A DNA stretch of 64,000 nt from Niabella agricola (GTDB lineage Bacteria > Bacteroidota > Bacteroidia > Chitinophagales > Chitinophagaceae), in NCBI RefSeq assembly GCF_021538615.1, contig NZ_JAJHIZ010000002.1:558001-622000 (forward strand). The letters run 5' to 3'. Positions 27,030-39,077 of the stretch are shown here, piece by piece. How positions within the stretch are numbered: the first letter of the stretch is position 1; each line of letters begins with the position of its first letter. A program made the position numbers and the translations under genes. The notes under the pieces were generated by a model that did not search any database, was not told the origin of the DNA, and worked only from the letters and a program-made list of their open reading frames with translations.

Positions 27030-28700
27030 ATGTTAGGTTCAGGTAAAAAAATATTGGCGGGCTGCGCCGGGTTGGCAATGCTGGCCTCATGCGCTAAATT
27101 CAGTCAGCTTACGTATGAAGCGGATATGCCGGAAACGATCCTGGTACAGCAGTCCATCGATTCACTGGCTGGGCTCAAATCCTATATCAACCCCGGTTCA
27201 AACCCCGGTTTTAAACTCGGTGTGGGAGTGTCGCTCGATAATTATGTAAATAAAACAGTGATGTACCGGTTGGTCAACAGCAATTTCGATGAACTGGTAC
27301 CGGGGTATGAATTGAAGCATGGAGCGGTCGTTCAGGCCGATGGAAGCCTGAATCTTACAAAGGTGATCAAACTGCTACAAACCGCTAAAGATGCAGGTAT
27401 GCAGGTATACGGACATACGCTTACCTGGCATGCCAACCAGAATGCAACCTACCTGAACGGGCTCATCACCGGGGCCAGTGGTACAACCGCAATCGATTTT
27501 GAAAAAGATGATATCGGGAGAACCTACCCGATGACGGGAAACAGCACGGCTGCCGTAGTGCTCGATCCGAAAGGAAGCGGCGGTAAGGTATTGAATGTTG
27601 GTACTGCTGCCACACCGGCAAATCAATCGTTTCCCAAAATCCCCGTTACCCTGCCTGCGGGTATAAAGCTGGGCAATTGTCAATCTGTAACGCTTGATTT
27701 TCTCGCTACCGGATCTACAGGCCTGTTTGGCAGTGGCGTGCGATTGGGCCTGGAGGGTACAAGCCCTACCGTTTACAGCACTCCCTCCGGTTTTGGAGCT
27801 ACTGACAATGTTTGGGCTGTAGGCAAAATTGTGCTGCCCATCGCAAACCTGAATCTGACGGCAGCCCAGAAAGAGCTCAACAGTTTTACCTTGTTTTTGG
27901 GGTCCGGAACCGGATCCGGTAATTACTACATCGACAATATTGTTTTAAAATGGAACGCAGAGAAAACCCCTGAGGAAAAGAATGCCATCATCACCGGGGC
28001 GCTCACAAATTTTATCGGGGCAATGGTAGATACCTGTAAATTTTATGTAAACGCATGGGATGTGGTGAATGAACCGATGGATGATGCCAGTCCTTATGCA
28101 TTAAAAACCGGTGTTGGAAAAACATTGGCCGCAGACCAGTTTTACTGGCAGGATTATATGGGCAGGGATTATGCGGTAACGGCATTTAACCTGGCCCGGC
28201 AGCATGGAAATGCCACAGACAAATTGTTTATCAATGATTATAACCTGGAGTATAACCTGGATAAATGCCGGGGCCTTATTGAGTATGTGCGGTATATTGA
28301 AAGTAAAGGCGCAACGGTTGACGGGATCGGCACCCAGATGCATATAGATATCAATACCAGCAGGGAGCAGATTGCAGCACATTTCCGGTTGCTGGCTGCA
28401 AGCGGAAAGCTGGTTAAAATAAGTGAATTGGATATTGGTCTGGGGGGCGTAAAAATGGCCAATGCAACAACCGCGCAATACGCGGCCCAGGCAGAAATGT
28501 ACCGGTATGTTCTTGAAACCTATTTTGAGTTGGTACCCGCGGCACAACGTTATGGCATTACCCTCTGGAGCCCGCTCGACAGTCCTGCAGATTCCGGCTG
28601 GCGGCCGGGAGAACCGGTGGGCGTATGGACCGGGCAGTATACCCGTAAGCTTGCCTATAAAGCCGTTGCAGAAGCCCTTTCCCGGAAATCCGGCAATTGA
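27030..28700 (+). CDS. GH10 endo-xylanase lipoprotein with inserted CBM-like domain
   Basis: 556-residue surface lipoprotein (Cys21 in LASCAK) that cuts the beta-1,4-xylan backbone. The GH10 barrel is split: GVGVSLDN and YGHTLTWHAN (about 65-135) come first, then an insert of about 155-310 rich in beta strands (GSGGKVLNVGTA, SVTLDFLATGS, GSGNYYIDNIVLKW) resembling a CBM4/CBM22-type jelly roll, then the rest of the barrel. The catalytic acid/base is Glu348 (WDVVNEPMD) and the nucleophile Glu466 (ISELDIG). Such inserts are known in surface GH10 enzymes of Bacteroidota, e.g. Xyn10C of Prevotella, which stands at the same place in its operon. Confidence 0.95.
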   Translation: MLGSGKKILAGCAGLAMLASCAKFSQLTYEADMPETILVQQSIDSLAGLKSYINPGSNPGFKLGVGVSLDNYVNKTVMYRLVNSNFDELVPGYELKHGAVVQADGSLNLTKVIKLLQTAKDAGMQVYGHTLTWHANQNATYLNGLITGASGTTAIDFEKDDIGRTYPMTGNSTAAVVLDPKGSGGKVLNVGTAATPANQSFPKIPVTLPAGIKLGNCQSVTLDFLATGSTGLFGSGVRLGLEGTSPTVYSTPSGFGATDNVWAVGKIVLPIANLNLTAAQKELNSFTLFLGSGTGSGNYYIDNIVLKWNAEKTPEEKNAIITGALTNFIGAMVDTCKFYVNAWDVVNEPMDDASPYALKTGVGKTLAADQFYWQDYMGRDYAVTAFNLARQHGNATDKLFINDYNLEYNLDKCRGLIEYVRYIESKGATVDGIGTQMHIDINTSREQIAAHFRLLAASGKLVKISELDIGLGGVKMANATTAQYAAQAEMYRYVLETYFELVPAAQRYGITLWSPLDSPADSGWRPGEPVGVWTGQYTRKLAYKAVAEALSRKSGN

Positions 28701-28736
28701 GAAAGCGGATAACGGCATTCAAAAACTGTATTATAA

Positions 28737-30380
28737 ATGGATAAAATGATGAAGCGCTATAAGTACAAAGCCGGTTGGGGCCGGTTTGCAGCATTGTTGT
28801 TTCTTGCCTGCATTTTTTTTAAGGCATGCCGGAAGGAAGATGCCACCAACAACGGGCAGGGTAATACCTACGCAAAATTTGCAACAGCTGAGACTACCGC
28901 AAACGGTGCTTTGGACAGCATACCGGTTGGGATCCGGTGGTCGCAAACAAAATGGAAGCTTTCTGCTGCACCCGGCGGATTTATTACCGGTTTTTCAAGG
29001 GAAACAGGTGGCGGAGTCGAGCAGCAGCGCATCCTGGGCGAAGCATTTGTTCGGTTACAACCCAATCTTACCGAGGAGCGCCGTACACAGGAGATTTTTA
29101 TTGAGGACCTTACCACCGGGAAAGAAGAGAAAATGGTGATTGTTCAATCACCCTATTCCGGTGTGAACCGGTTTGTTTTAAACCCCGGTATCCGGTATCA
29201 GAAAATTACCGGTTTCGGGGGGATGATGAATGCCTCCTGGGCCGGCGCTTCACAGCTTTCTGTTGCCGATATTGACAAGCTGTATGGCCCGGATGGGTTG
29301 GGGCTCAATATCGGGCGGCTGATGCTTTATCCCAACCCCGCCGACTGGAGCCGGGAGCTGGCCATCGCTAAAAGAGCGCAGCAGTACGGAGCCCTGTTGT
29401 TTGCATCACCCTGGACGCCTCCGCCCTCCATGAAGTCGGCCAATGTAAACAGCAATCAGAACGGGGAATACCTGCTGCCTGCAAATTATGGCGCATTCGC
29501 TGCGCACCTGAAGTCTTATGTAGATTATTATAAAGATCAGGGTATCCCTGTTTATGCTGTTTCCGTTCAGAATGAACCCGATTATAAAGTGGGATACGAC
29601 GGGTGCTCTTATACGCCGCAGCAGATGCTCGATTTTGTTAAAGGGTACGGGCGCGCGGTTGGCACCCGGCTGATGACTGCCGAAACCGTGCAGTTTAATA
29701 AATCCTATACAGATCCTTTATTAAACGATCCGCTGGCGGTGAACAATTTTGATATTGTTGCCACGCATTTATATGGGTTTAACTTCAAAACAACTTCCGC
29801 AGATTACCCGCTTGCAAAACAGCATGAAAAAGAAGTATGGGTAACCGAGCACCTGTTTAATGAAACCGCAAAGGGGCCCGACTGGCTGTGGGAGCCCTCG
29901 TTAAGAACAACGCTGGCCCAGGAAATTCATGATTGCATGGCTTCCAATGTAAATGCATATGTGTACTGGTATTTAAAAAGATATTATAGCTTTATGGGTG
30001 AGGACCGGGATGCCAACAATCCTGCCGACTGGTATACTGCGGCCAATGGGGCGATCACAAAACGCGGGTATATCATCGCCCATTATGCAAAGTATGCCAC
30101 CGGCAGAACACGCATCGCGATGACACCTTCTGCTGTAAGCCCGCTGCTGGCAACGGCATACGCCGGAGCGGATGATTATACGGTTGTACTTACAAATCAG
30201 GGCGACCGGCCTGTCATCATGGAACTGGCAATACCTCAAAGTATGGCAGCGGCTGCTGCGGTGGAAACAAATGCCATCAATAATATGACCCCTGCAGCCC
30301 TTTATATTACAAAAGATAAAAAGAACCTCAGGCTGCAGATGTCTGCAAACAGCATGGTGTCCGTTAAGATGCAGTTGTAA
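28737..30380 (+). CDS. GH30 family xylanase/glucuronoxylanase-like lipoprotein
   Basis: 547-residue protein with a probable lipoprotein signal (FFKAC, Cys31). Residues about 50-145 look like a small beta domain of BACON type, ahead of a GH30 catalytic (beta/alpha)8 barrel beginning at KITGFGGMMNASW. Acid/base Glu280 lies in SVQNEPDY and nucleophile Glu371 in VWVTEHLFNE. The C-terminal beta domain is visible in DDYTVVLTNQGDRPVIMEL. GH30 members in xylan loci are mostly glucuronoxylanases or xylobiohydrolases; the GH115 gene next door supports activity on glucuronoxylan. The subfamily cannot be fixed by eye. Alternative start: 28746. Confidence 0.88.
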   Translation: MDKMMKRYKYKAGWGRFAALLFLACIFFKACRKEDATNNGQGNTYAKFATAETTANGALDSIPVGIRWSQTKWKLSAAPGGFITGFSRETGGGVEQQRILGEAFVRLQPNLTEERRTQEIFIEDLTTGKEEKMVIVQSPYSGVNRFVLNPGIRYQKITGFGGMMNASWAGASQLSVADIDKLYGPDGLGLNIGRLMLYPNPADWSRELAIAKRAQQYGALLFASPWTPPPSMKSANVNSNQNGEYLLPANYGAFAAHLKSYVDYYKDQGIPVYAVSVQNEPDYKVGYDGCSYTPQQMLDFVKGYGRAVGTRLMTAETVQFNKSYTDPLLNDPLAVNNFDIVATHLYGFNFKTTSADYPLAKQHEKEVWVTEHLFNETAKGPDWLWEPSLRTTLAQEIHDCMASNVNAYVYWYLKRYYSFMGEDRDANNPADWYTAANGAITKRGYIIAHYAKYATGRTRIAMTPSAVSPLLATAYAGADDYTVVLTNQGDRPVIMELAIPQSMAAAAAVETNAINNMTPAALYITKDKKNLRLQMSANSMVSVKMQL

Positions 30381-30458
30381 AATCAGGGCAATATATTGGA
30401 AGAGACAGGATGGAAGAAATGGTGCAGGTAAAAATGAAAAACAACAGGAAATCGTATC

Positions 30459-33041
30459 ATGGTAAGAAAATATGCACTTATAGCATGGGCTGTACTGCTT
30501 TCCGCAGCAGCATATGCACAGGAGTTGATTGTTGAAAAGAAAACGGCCACCGTTTTCCCGGTTGCAACAAATGATGGCGCCGCCTTTATTTACATAGATG
30601 CAGGAGAAGACAGCCTTGTACATAAAGCGGCACGTTTGCTGCAGGATGATATTGAGCGGGTGACCGGCAAAAGACCGGTGGTAACGAGCGGGCTTGGCGG
30701 GTCTTTAAAAAATGTAATCATGATCGGTACTGTGGAGCGGTCGGCAACCATTCGTACGCTGGCTTCCCGGGGAAAAATAAATACCCGCAGCCTGGAAGGA
30801 AAATGGGAAGCCTTCCAGCTGCAGACGGTTCGCAATCCGGTAGCGGGTGTGCAAAACGCCTTGGTGATTACGGGGAGCGACCGGCGCGGCGCGGCCTATG
30901 GTGTGGCTGAGCTTTCGGCAAAGATGGGGGTCTCTCCCTGGTACTGGTGGGCCGATGTTCCGGTAAAAAGGAAGCCGGAACTGTTTTTTAAGAACGGTAT
31001 TTACCACTATCCGTCGCCGTCCGTAAAGTACCGGGGTATCTTTCTGAATGATGAAGCGCCGGCATTGAGCGGATGGACAAAAGAAAAATTTGGCGGGTTC
31101 AATCATAAAATGTATGAACGGGTTTTTGAATTGCTGATCCGTTTAAAGGCCAATTACCTGTGGCCCGCCATGTGGGGAAATGCTTTTAATGACGATGATA
31201 CCCTGAACCCCGTGCTCGCCCATCAATGGGGCATTGTAATGGGAAGCTCCCATCATGAGCCGATGTTGCGCGCGCAAACCGAATGGAAACGTTATGGGAA
31301 AGGTGCCTGGAATTATGAAACCAACGAGGCGGGGCTAAAGACTTTTTGGAAAAAGGGCATTGAAAATATGCGGGATCACGAAAGCATTGTTACAGTTGGT
31401 ATGCGGGGCGACGGGGATGAACCGATGACACAGGGCACGGCGATTCAATTGCTTGAACGGATTGTGGCCGATCAGCGGAAAATCATCACACAAGTAACCG
31501 GTAAGCCGGCCTCGGAAACGCCGCAGTTGTGGGCTTTGTATAAGGAGGTGCAGGATTATTATGACGCCGGTATGCGTGTGCCCGGAGATGTAACCCTACT
31601 GCTCTGCGATGATAACTGGGGCAATATCCGCCGATTACCCAAATTGGGGGATCCGCCAAGAAAGGGCGGGTACGGGGTCTATTATCATTTTGATTATGTG
31701 GGCGACCCCCGTAATTATAAATGGATCAACACCAACAATCTTGCAAGGGTTTGGGAGCAGATGCACCGGGCTTATGCATACAATGCCCGCCAGATATGGA
31801 TCGTAAACGTGGGCGACCTGAAGCCGATGGAATTGCCCATATCGTTCTTCCTGGATTATGCATGGAATGTGCATCGCTGGAACGAAGACAACCTGTTTTC
31901 CTATTATACAAAATGGGCCGGGGAGCAATTCGGAGGTGCGCATGCGAAGGAGATCGCAGAAGTGCTGGAGCGGTATGCAGAGTACGCATCCCGGAAGAAG
32001 CCGGAATTACTGGATGCCGCAACCTATAGCATTGAAAATTATAATGAAGCAGCGCGTATTACAAACGACTGGGATCAGCTGTTAAAAAAAGCCGAAGCGT
32101 TAAAGCATAAACTGCCGCAGGAGCAGGGTGCTGCCTTTTATCAGCTGGTCTTACACCCGGTGCAGGCTTATAGCAATCTTCAGCACCTGTACACCGCTGT
32201 TGCCCGGAACCGGTATGATGCAAAGCAGGGTAACGTACAGGCCAATAAATATGCAGACGATGCAAAAAGATTTTACAGGAATGATTCCTTAATTACGCTG
32301 GAGTATCATCAGCTCAATAATGGCAAGTGGAACCACATGATGTCGCAAACCCATATAGGGTATACCTACTGGCAGGAGCCCCGGGTGCAAAAAATACCGG
32401 AGCTGGTATATGTGCCGGATAGAGCGCGGGCAGCCGCCATAACAACAGGGGCCGCGGTTACAGCGGCGGCGCCGGTACCTGCAGGAGGGAATATTTTTTA
32501 TGAAAAAGATGGATATGTATCCATCTCAGCCACCCGTTTCACCAGGAAAACAGATGCCGCAGGGGTGCAGTGGAAAATAATACCGGGCATTAGCCGGGAA
32601 GGCGATGGCATCACCACATTCCCGGTGACCAAAGAGATTGACCGGCTCTCCAAAGAAACACCGCATCTGCAGTATGATATATATACCACCAGTGCGGGCA
32701 ACGCAACGTTACAGGTCTATTGCTCCCCAACACTCAATTACCAGGATGCAGAGAGGGGCTTGCAATATGCGGTTTCCATTGATGACGCGGTACCGCAGAT
32801 CGTTTCCATTAATAAATTTAAGGTAGGTAGCCGGGAATGGGCGCAAACGGTTTCGGATAATATCAATATAACAGCTACGGACCATAAAATCCTTGGCAAG
32901 GGAAAACATACGGTGCGCTACTGGATGCTAAGCCCGGGCATCGTATTGCAAAAACTGGTGTTGGACCTGGGTGGGTTAAAACCTTCTTATCTGGGACCTC
33001 AGCCAACGATTGGTTCAAACAAAAAACAGATCTTTAGGTAA
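30459..33041 (+). CDS. GH115 xylan alpha-1,2-glucuronidase
   Basis: 860-residue secreted enzyme (signal peptide ending AAYAQ, residue 21) that removes (4-O-methyl)glucuronic acid side chains from xylan, including internal ones. Family features: N-terminal domain with LVITGSDRRGAAYGVAELSAKMGVSPWYWWADVPVK, then KYRGIFLNDEAPALSGW at the start of the barrel, LKANYLWPAMWGNAF, MGSSHHEPM, VGMRGDGDEPM and LLCDDNWGN, all strongly conserved in GH115. The length fits the family. A C-terminal beta domain (WKIIPGISREGDGITTFPV) is also typical. It lies between GH30 and the esterase genes. Confidence 0.95.
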   Translation: MVRKYALIAWAVLLSAAAYAQELIVEKKTATVFPVATNDGAAFIYIDAGEDSLVHKAARLLQDDIERVTGKRPVVTSGLGGSLKNVIMIGTVERSATIRTLASRGKINTRSLEGKWEAFQLQTVRNPVAGVQNALVITGSDRRGAAYGVAELSAKMGVSPWYWWADVPVKRKPELFFKNGIYHYPSPSVKYRGIFLNDEAPALSGWTKEKFGGFNHKMYERVFELLIRLKANYLWPAMWGNAFNDDDTLNPVLAHQWGIVMGSSHHEPMLRAQTEWKRYGKGAWNYETNEAGLKTFWKKGIENMRDHESIVTVGMRGDGDEPMTQGTAIQLLERIVADQRKIITQVTGKPASETPQLWALYKEVQDYYDAGMRVPGDVTLLLCDDNWGNIRRLPKLGDPPRKGGYGVYYHFDYVGDPRNYKWINTNNLARVWEQMHRAYAYNARQIWIVNVGDLKPMELPISFFLDYAWNVHRWNEDNLFSYYTKWAGEQFGGAHAKEIAEVLERYAEYASRKKPELLDAATYSIENYNEAARITNDWDQLLKKAEALKHKLPQEQGAAFYQLVLHPVQAYSNLQHLYTAVARNRYDAKQGNVQANKYADDAKRFYRNDSLITLEYHQLNNGKWNHMMSQTHIGYTYWQEPRVQKIPELVYVPDRARAAAITTGAAVTAAAPVPAGGNIFYEKDGYVSISATRFTRKTDAAGVQWKIIPGISREGDGITTFPVTKEIDRLSKETPHLQYDIYTTSAGNATLQVYCSPTLNYQDAERGLQYAVSIDDAVPQIVSINKFKVGSREWAQTVSDNINITATDHKILGKGKHTVRYWMLSPGIVLQKLVLDLGGLKPSYLGPQPTIGSNKKQIFR

Positions 33042-33066
33042 AGTCCTCTTCCATGTTACTAAATAA

Positions 33067-35061
<1,995 letters not shown>

Positions 35062-35124
35062 GGACGTTGTTGTTCCGTGCACTTCTGGCAGATAACAGTA
35101 TACCTTACATAAATTTATTTCAAT

Positions 35125-35979
35125 ATGAAAAAACGAACATTGTATTTGTTGCTTTTAAGTATGGCCATCGCTGTTGCCGGTAATAGCGGGGCGCAGGACA
35201 AAAATTTTCATATTTACTTATGCCTTGGGCAGTCGAATATGGAGGGCGCTGCCCGGCCGCAGGTGCAGGACAGTGCGGGCATCAGTGATCGCTTTAAAGT
35301 ATTGGCGGCGGTAACCTGCGATAACCGGGGACGAACAATGGGCAGCTGGTACGCGGCGGTACCACCCCTTACACGTTGTTATACCGGCCTTGGCCCGGCA
35401 GATTATTTCGGAAGAACAATGGTGCAAAACCTTCCGCCTGAAACAAGGGTAGGCATGATCAATGTTTCCGTTGGCGGATGCCGGATCGAGTTATTTGACG
35501 AGGATAGCTGTGCGTCTTATGCAGCAAGACAACCCGGCTGGATGAAAAATATGATTCAGGAATATGGCGGAAATCCATACCGGCGATTGGTAGAAATGGC
35601 TAAGCTGGCGCAGAAAGACGGTGTGATCAAAGGTATTTTATTGCATCAGGGGGAATCAAACACAGGCGATACCCTGTGGCCGCAGAAGGTAAAGAAGGTA
35701 TACGAAAACCTGTTAAAGGAGCTGGGGCTTGCGGCAAAAGAAGTGCCCCTGCTGGCCGGTGAACTGGTACCTGAAGACCAGAACGGAGCCTGCGCCGGCA
35801 TGAATAAAATCATCCGCACCCTGCCTCAAACCATTCCTACGGCCCATATTGTTCCGTCTGCTGGTTGCGAAGGTGTCGGTGACCGGCTGCACTTCAGCGC
35901 CGCGGGTTACCGGAAGCTGGGCAAACGGTATGCCGCGGTAATGCTCGGGTTAACGGGTAAGAACATTGCAACAGAATAA
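35125..35979 (+). CDS. CE6-type acetyl-xylan esterase (SASA domain)
   Basis: 284-residue secreted esterase (signal peptide ending SGAQ) of the sialate O-acetylesterase-like SASA fold, which includes carbohydrate esterase family 6. Nucleophile Ser37 is in LCLGQSNMEG; INVSVGGCRIELF provides the oxyanion glycine; ILLHQGESNT is a conserved block; and the catalytic Asp-x-x-His is in GDRLHFSAAGYRKLG. In the xylan operon, removal of O-acetyl groups from xylose is the best-supported role. It stands between another esterase and an SGNH esterase. Confidence 0.9.
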   Translation: MKKRTLYLLLLSMAIAVAGNSGAQDKNFHIYLCLGQSNMEGAARPQVQDSAGISDRFKVLAAVTCDNRGRTMGSWYAAVPPLTRCYTGLGPADYFGRTMVQNLPPETRVGMINVSVGGCRIELFDEDSCASYAARQPGWMKNMIQEYGGNPYRRLVEMAKLAQKDGVIKGILLHQGESNTGDTLWPQKVKKVYENLLKELGLAAKEVPLLAGELVPEDQNGACAGMNKIIRTLPQTIPTAHIVPSAGCEGVGDRLHFSAAGYRKLGKRYAAVMLGLTGKNIATE

Positions 35980-35990
35980 AATAAGACAGG

Positions 35991-37235
35991 ATGAATGATT
36001 CAGGGAACATAAAAGTAGGGCAGAGGCTGCTAGGTATGATATGGGCAGTGGCCATCCTGTTTTCCTGCGCGGGCAGTAAACAGATGATCACTGCAAAACC
36101 CTCAAACTGGGTGGGCTCCTGGGCTGCAGCACCACAACTCGTAGAAGCCCATAATATGCCTCCACCGCCTGGTTTGGCCAATAACACGATCAGGCAGGTC
36201 GTACGTGTATCAGCAGGTGGCGAAACGCTGCGCCTCCGTTTTTCCAATATATTCGGCAAACAACCGGTTACGATCAATAGCACAGCGATTGCCCTGGCTG
36301 GGGAAGGCGGCCGCATTGAAGCTTCCACGCAACAATTGCTGAAATTCGGCGGCAACGGATCGGTAACCATACAGCCCGGAAGCGAGGTGTTTTCCGATCC
36401 CTTATCTTTTAAACTTACACCCGGCGTAAGGCTGGCCGTTACGACCTGTTTCGGCCAGGTAGCGTCCGCTGTCACGGGTCACCCCGGCTCGCGCACCACC
36501 TCCTATATCCTTAGCGGCAACCATGTTACTGCTGTTGACTTTAAGAACGCCGTTAAAACCGATCACTGGTATGTGATCAGCGGCATAGATGTAATTGCCG
36601 CTCCGGGCGCCTTTGCCATAGCGGTTTTAGGCAATTCCATTACCGATGGACGGGGTTCTGGTACCAATAAGCAAAACCGGTGGACGGATATTTTATCTGG
36701 AAGATTGTTACACAACGCGGCCACAAAAGACGCTGCGGTGCTTAACCTGGGTATCGGAGGTAATTGCGTGTTGCGGGGAGGCCTCGGGCCCACAGCGTTA
36801 AACCGGTTTAACAGGGATATCCTTTCACAAAGCGGGGTTAAGTACCTGCTGATACTGGAAGGGATCAATGATATTGGCGGCATCAAAAATGCGGGAGAAG
36901 CGCCCGGAATCGCACAGGAACTGATAGCGGCCTACACGTTGATGGCGGATAAAGCCCACGCGAAAGGCATTAAAGTATATGGCTGTACCATCCTGCCTTT
37001 TGAGCAATCTTTTTACGATACCGTTTTCCGGCAGCAGGCAAGAGATGTGGTAAACGAATGGATCCGGACTACCGATAAATTTGATGCGGTGATCGATTTT
37101 GATAAAATCATGCGCGATCCGGATGATGTGAAGAAAATATTGCCTCACCTGCATGATCACGACTGGCTGCATCCGAATGAAGCCGGGTATAAAAAAATGG
37201 GCGCAGCGGTTGATTTGAAATTATTCACCAGGTAA
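35991..37235 (+). CDS. SGNH/GDSL esterase lipoprotein
   Basis: 414-residue lipoprotein (Cys26 in ILFSCAGS). The first 190 residues form a beta-rich domain (SWAAAPQL, TIRQVVRVSAGGETLRLRFSN), as seen in many secreted GDSL esterases. The catalytic domain starts at AIAVLGNSITDGRG with nucleophile Ser216, continues with NLGIGGNCV and LEGINDIGG, and ends with DWLHPNEAGYKKMG carrying the Asp-His pair. All four SGNH blocks are present. By context it likely removes acetyl or other acyl groups from xylan, the third esterase gene in a row. It begins 11 nt after the CE6 gene. Confidence 0.88.
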   Translation: MNDSGNIKVGQRLLGMIWAVAILFSCAGSKQMITAKPSNWVGSWAAAPQLVEAHNMPPPPGLANNTIRQVVRVSAGGETLRLRFSNIFGKQPVTINSTAIALAGEGGRIEASTQQLLKFGGNGSVTIQPGSEVFSDPLSFKLTPGVRLAVTTCFGQVASAVTGHPGSRTTSYILSGNHVTAVDFKNAVKTDHWYVISGIDVIAAPGAFAIAVLGNSITDGRGSGTNKQNRWTDILSGRLLHNAATKDAAVLNLGIGGNCVLRGGLGPTALNRFNRDILSQSGVKYLLILEGINDIGGIKNAGEAPGIAQELIAAYTLMADKAHAKGIKVYGCTILPFEQSFYDTVFRQQARDVVNEWIRTTDKFDAVIDFDKIMRDPDDVKKILPHLHDHDWLHPNEAGYKKMGAAVDLKLFTR

Positions 37236-37289
37236 ATAATAATACGATTTTGTTTTCGATATAAAAAAACACTTATTAAATTGAGTATA

Positions 37290-39077
37290 ATGATGAAGTT
37301 TAACTTGTTCCGGTTGCTGCCGGTGATATTCGCAGCCTTGCTGATGTTTTCGCCGGATGCATCCGCCCAAAAGAAAAAAAATGGACCGGCGGCGATGGGC
37401 ACCGGCGTTCCGGTCTTTACCCGTTTTTCCTATACCGGGAACGATGCCGTTTATGCCGGTAATCCGTTGAAGGAGGATGAATTTTATAGCCCGGTTCTCC
37501 AGGGCTGTTACCCCGATCCCAGTATTTGCCGCCGGGGTGATGATTATTTCCTGGTAAATTCATCCTTTTCCATGTTCCCGGGTGTGCCCATTTTTCATTC
37601 TACCGACCTGGTCAACTGGAAACAGATCGGCCATGTTCTGGACCGGCCCTCGCAGCTTAAAGTGGATAAGGCCGGTATTTCGGCAGGCATCTATGCACCC
37701 TGTATCAAATACAATCCCCACAACCAGACTTTTTATATGATCACCACGCAAATTGCGGGCGGCATCGGCAATATGGTGGTTAAAACAAAAGATCCTTTTA
37801 AAGGCTGGGGCGAAGTAAAAAAACTCAATTTCCCCGGGATTGATCCGTCGATGTTTTTTGATGATGACGGCAAGGCCTACGTGGTACATAATGATGAGTA
37901 TGCCGACCGGTCTAAGATTTTGTACAACGGACATAGGATCATCAAACTATGGGCGTATGACCTGGAGAAAGATGAAGTAATCCCGGGCTCTGATGTGGTG
38001 CTGGTGGATGGGGGAGTCGATCTATCCCAAAAGCCCATCTGGATCGAAGGACCACATATGTATAAGAAAAACGGAAAATACTATTTGATGTGTGCCGAGG
38101 GCGGTACCGGCGACTGGCATAGCGAAGTGATTTTTATGAGTGATAGCCCCAGGGGACCATTTGTGCCTGCACCGAATAACCCCATTCTTACGCAACGGTA
38201 TTTTTCTAAAGAAAGAAAAAATAAAGTAGACTGGGCGGGTCATGCCGACCTGGTGGAAGGTAAAGACGGTAAATATTACGCCGTTTTTTTGGGCATCCGT
38301 CCCAATGCCAAAGATCGCGTAAACACCGGCCGGGAAACCTTTATGCTGCCGGTAGACTGGAGCGGTACTTATCCCGTTTTTGAAAATGGACTGGTACCGC
38401 TTAAGCCCAAATTGAAAATGCCCGATGGTGTCCGGAACCAAACCGGCCGGAGCGGATTTTTTCCCAACGGTAACTTCACGTTCACAGATCTTTTTACAGC
38501 ACCGGATCTGGACCACAGGTGGATCGCGATGAGAGGCCCGCGCGAGGATTTCATTACGATTGTTCCAAAGGGCGGGGTAAGCATCAGGCCGTTTGAGGCG
38601 AACATTAAAGCCGTAGCGCCGGTTTCTGCTTTATTCCACCGACAGCAGCATGCCAGTTTTGAAGCCACGGTAACGATGACCTACACACCGGGGTCTCCTA
38701 AAGATCTTGCGGGTATCGTCTGTTATCAAGGTGAAGCCTTTAACTATGTATTTGGAGTTACCAAAAAGGATAACGGGTATTACCTGGTATTGGCGAAAAC
38801 GGAGCGGGAAAAACAGGCAGGTCCTCCGCGTCCGGGTGGTACTGTGCGGTCAACCGTCATCGCCAGCACAAAAATTGATATAAAGAAGCCGCTTCAGTTA
38901 AAAGTGGCCGCTTCTCAGCAGGATGAATATACGTTTAGCTATGCAACAGGCGGTATCAACTTTCAAAATGTCGGAGAGCCGGTATCGGGCGATATTCTTT
39001 CAACCAACGTCGCGGGCGGCTTTACGGGTGCTTTGATTGGTTTGTATGCTACTTCGGGCAACGACCTGCAGCCCTGA
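37290..39077 (+). CDS. GH43 arabinofuranosidase/xylosidase with C-terminal domain
   Basis: 595-residue secreted enzyme (signal peptide ending ASAQ). The five-bladed propeller shows the GH43 residues: base Asp in GCYPDPSICR, the pKa-modulating Asp in GIDPSMFFDDDG, and acid Glu in WIEGPHMY. FPGVPIFHSTDLVNW is typical of subfamilies 11/12. A concanavalin-like domain follows (about 395 onward). The ATG at 37290 is preferred over an in-frame TTG at 37281. The C-terminus ends at YATSGNDLQP, apparently before the last beta strand usually found in this domain. It is probably an alpha-L-arabinofuranosidase or beta-xylosidase on arabinoxylan. Confidence 0.88.
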   Translation: MMKFNLFRLLPVIFAALLMFSPDASAQKKKNGPAAMGTGVPVFTRFSYTGNDAVYAGNPLKEDEFYSPVLQGCYPDPSICRRGDDYFLVNSSFSMFPGVPIFHSTDLVNWKQIGHVLDRPSQLKVDKAGISAGIYAPCIKYNPHNQTFYMITTQIAGGIGNMVVKTKDPFKGWGEVKKLNFPGIDPSMFFDDDGKAYVVHNDEYADRSKILYNGHRIIKLWAYDLEKDEVIPGSDVVLVDGGVDLSQKPIWIEGPHMYKKNGKYYLMCAEGGTGDWHSEVIFMSDSPRGPFVPAPNNPILTQRYFSKERKNKVDWAGHADLVEGKDGKYYAVFLGIRPNAKDRVNTGRETFMLPVDWSGTYPVFENGLVPLKPKLKMPDGVRNQTGRSGFFPNGNFTFTDLFTAPDLDHRWIAMRGPREDFITIVPKGGVSIRPFEANIKAVAPVSALFHRQQHASFEATVTMTYTPGSPKDLAGIVCYQGEAFNYVFGVTKKDNGYYLVLAKTEREKQAGPPRPGGTVRSTVIASTKIDIKKPLQLKVAASQQDEYTFSYATGGINFQNVGEPVSGDILSTNVAGGFTGALIGLYATSGNDLQP

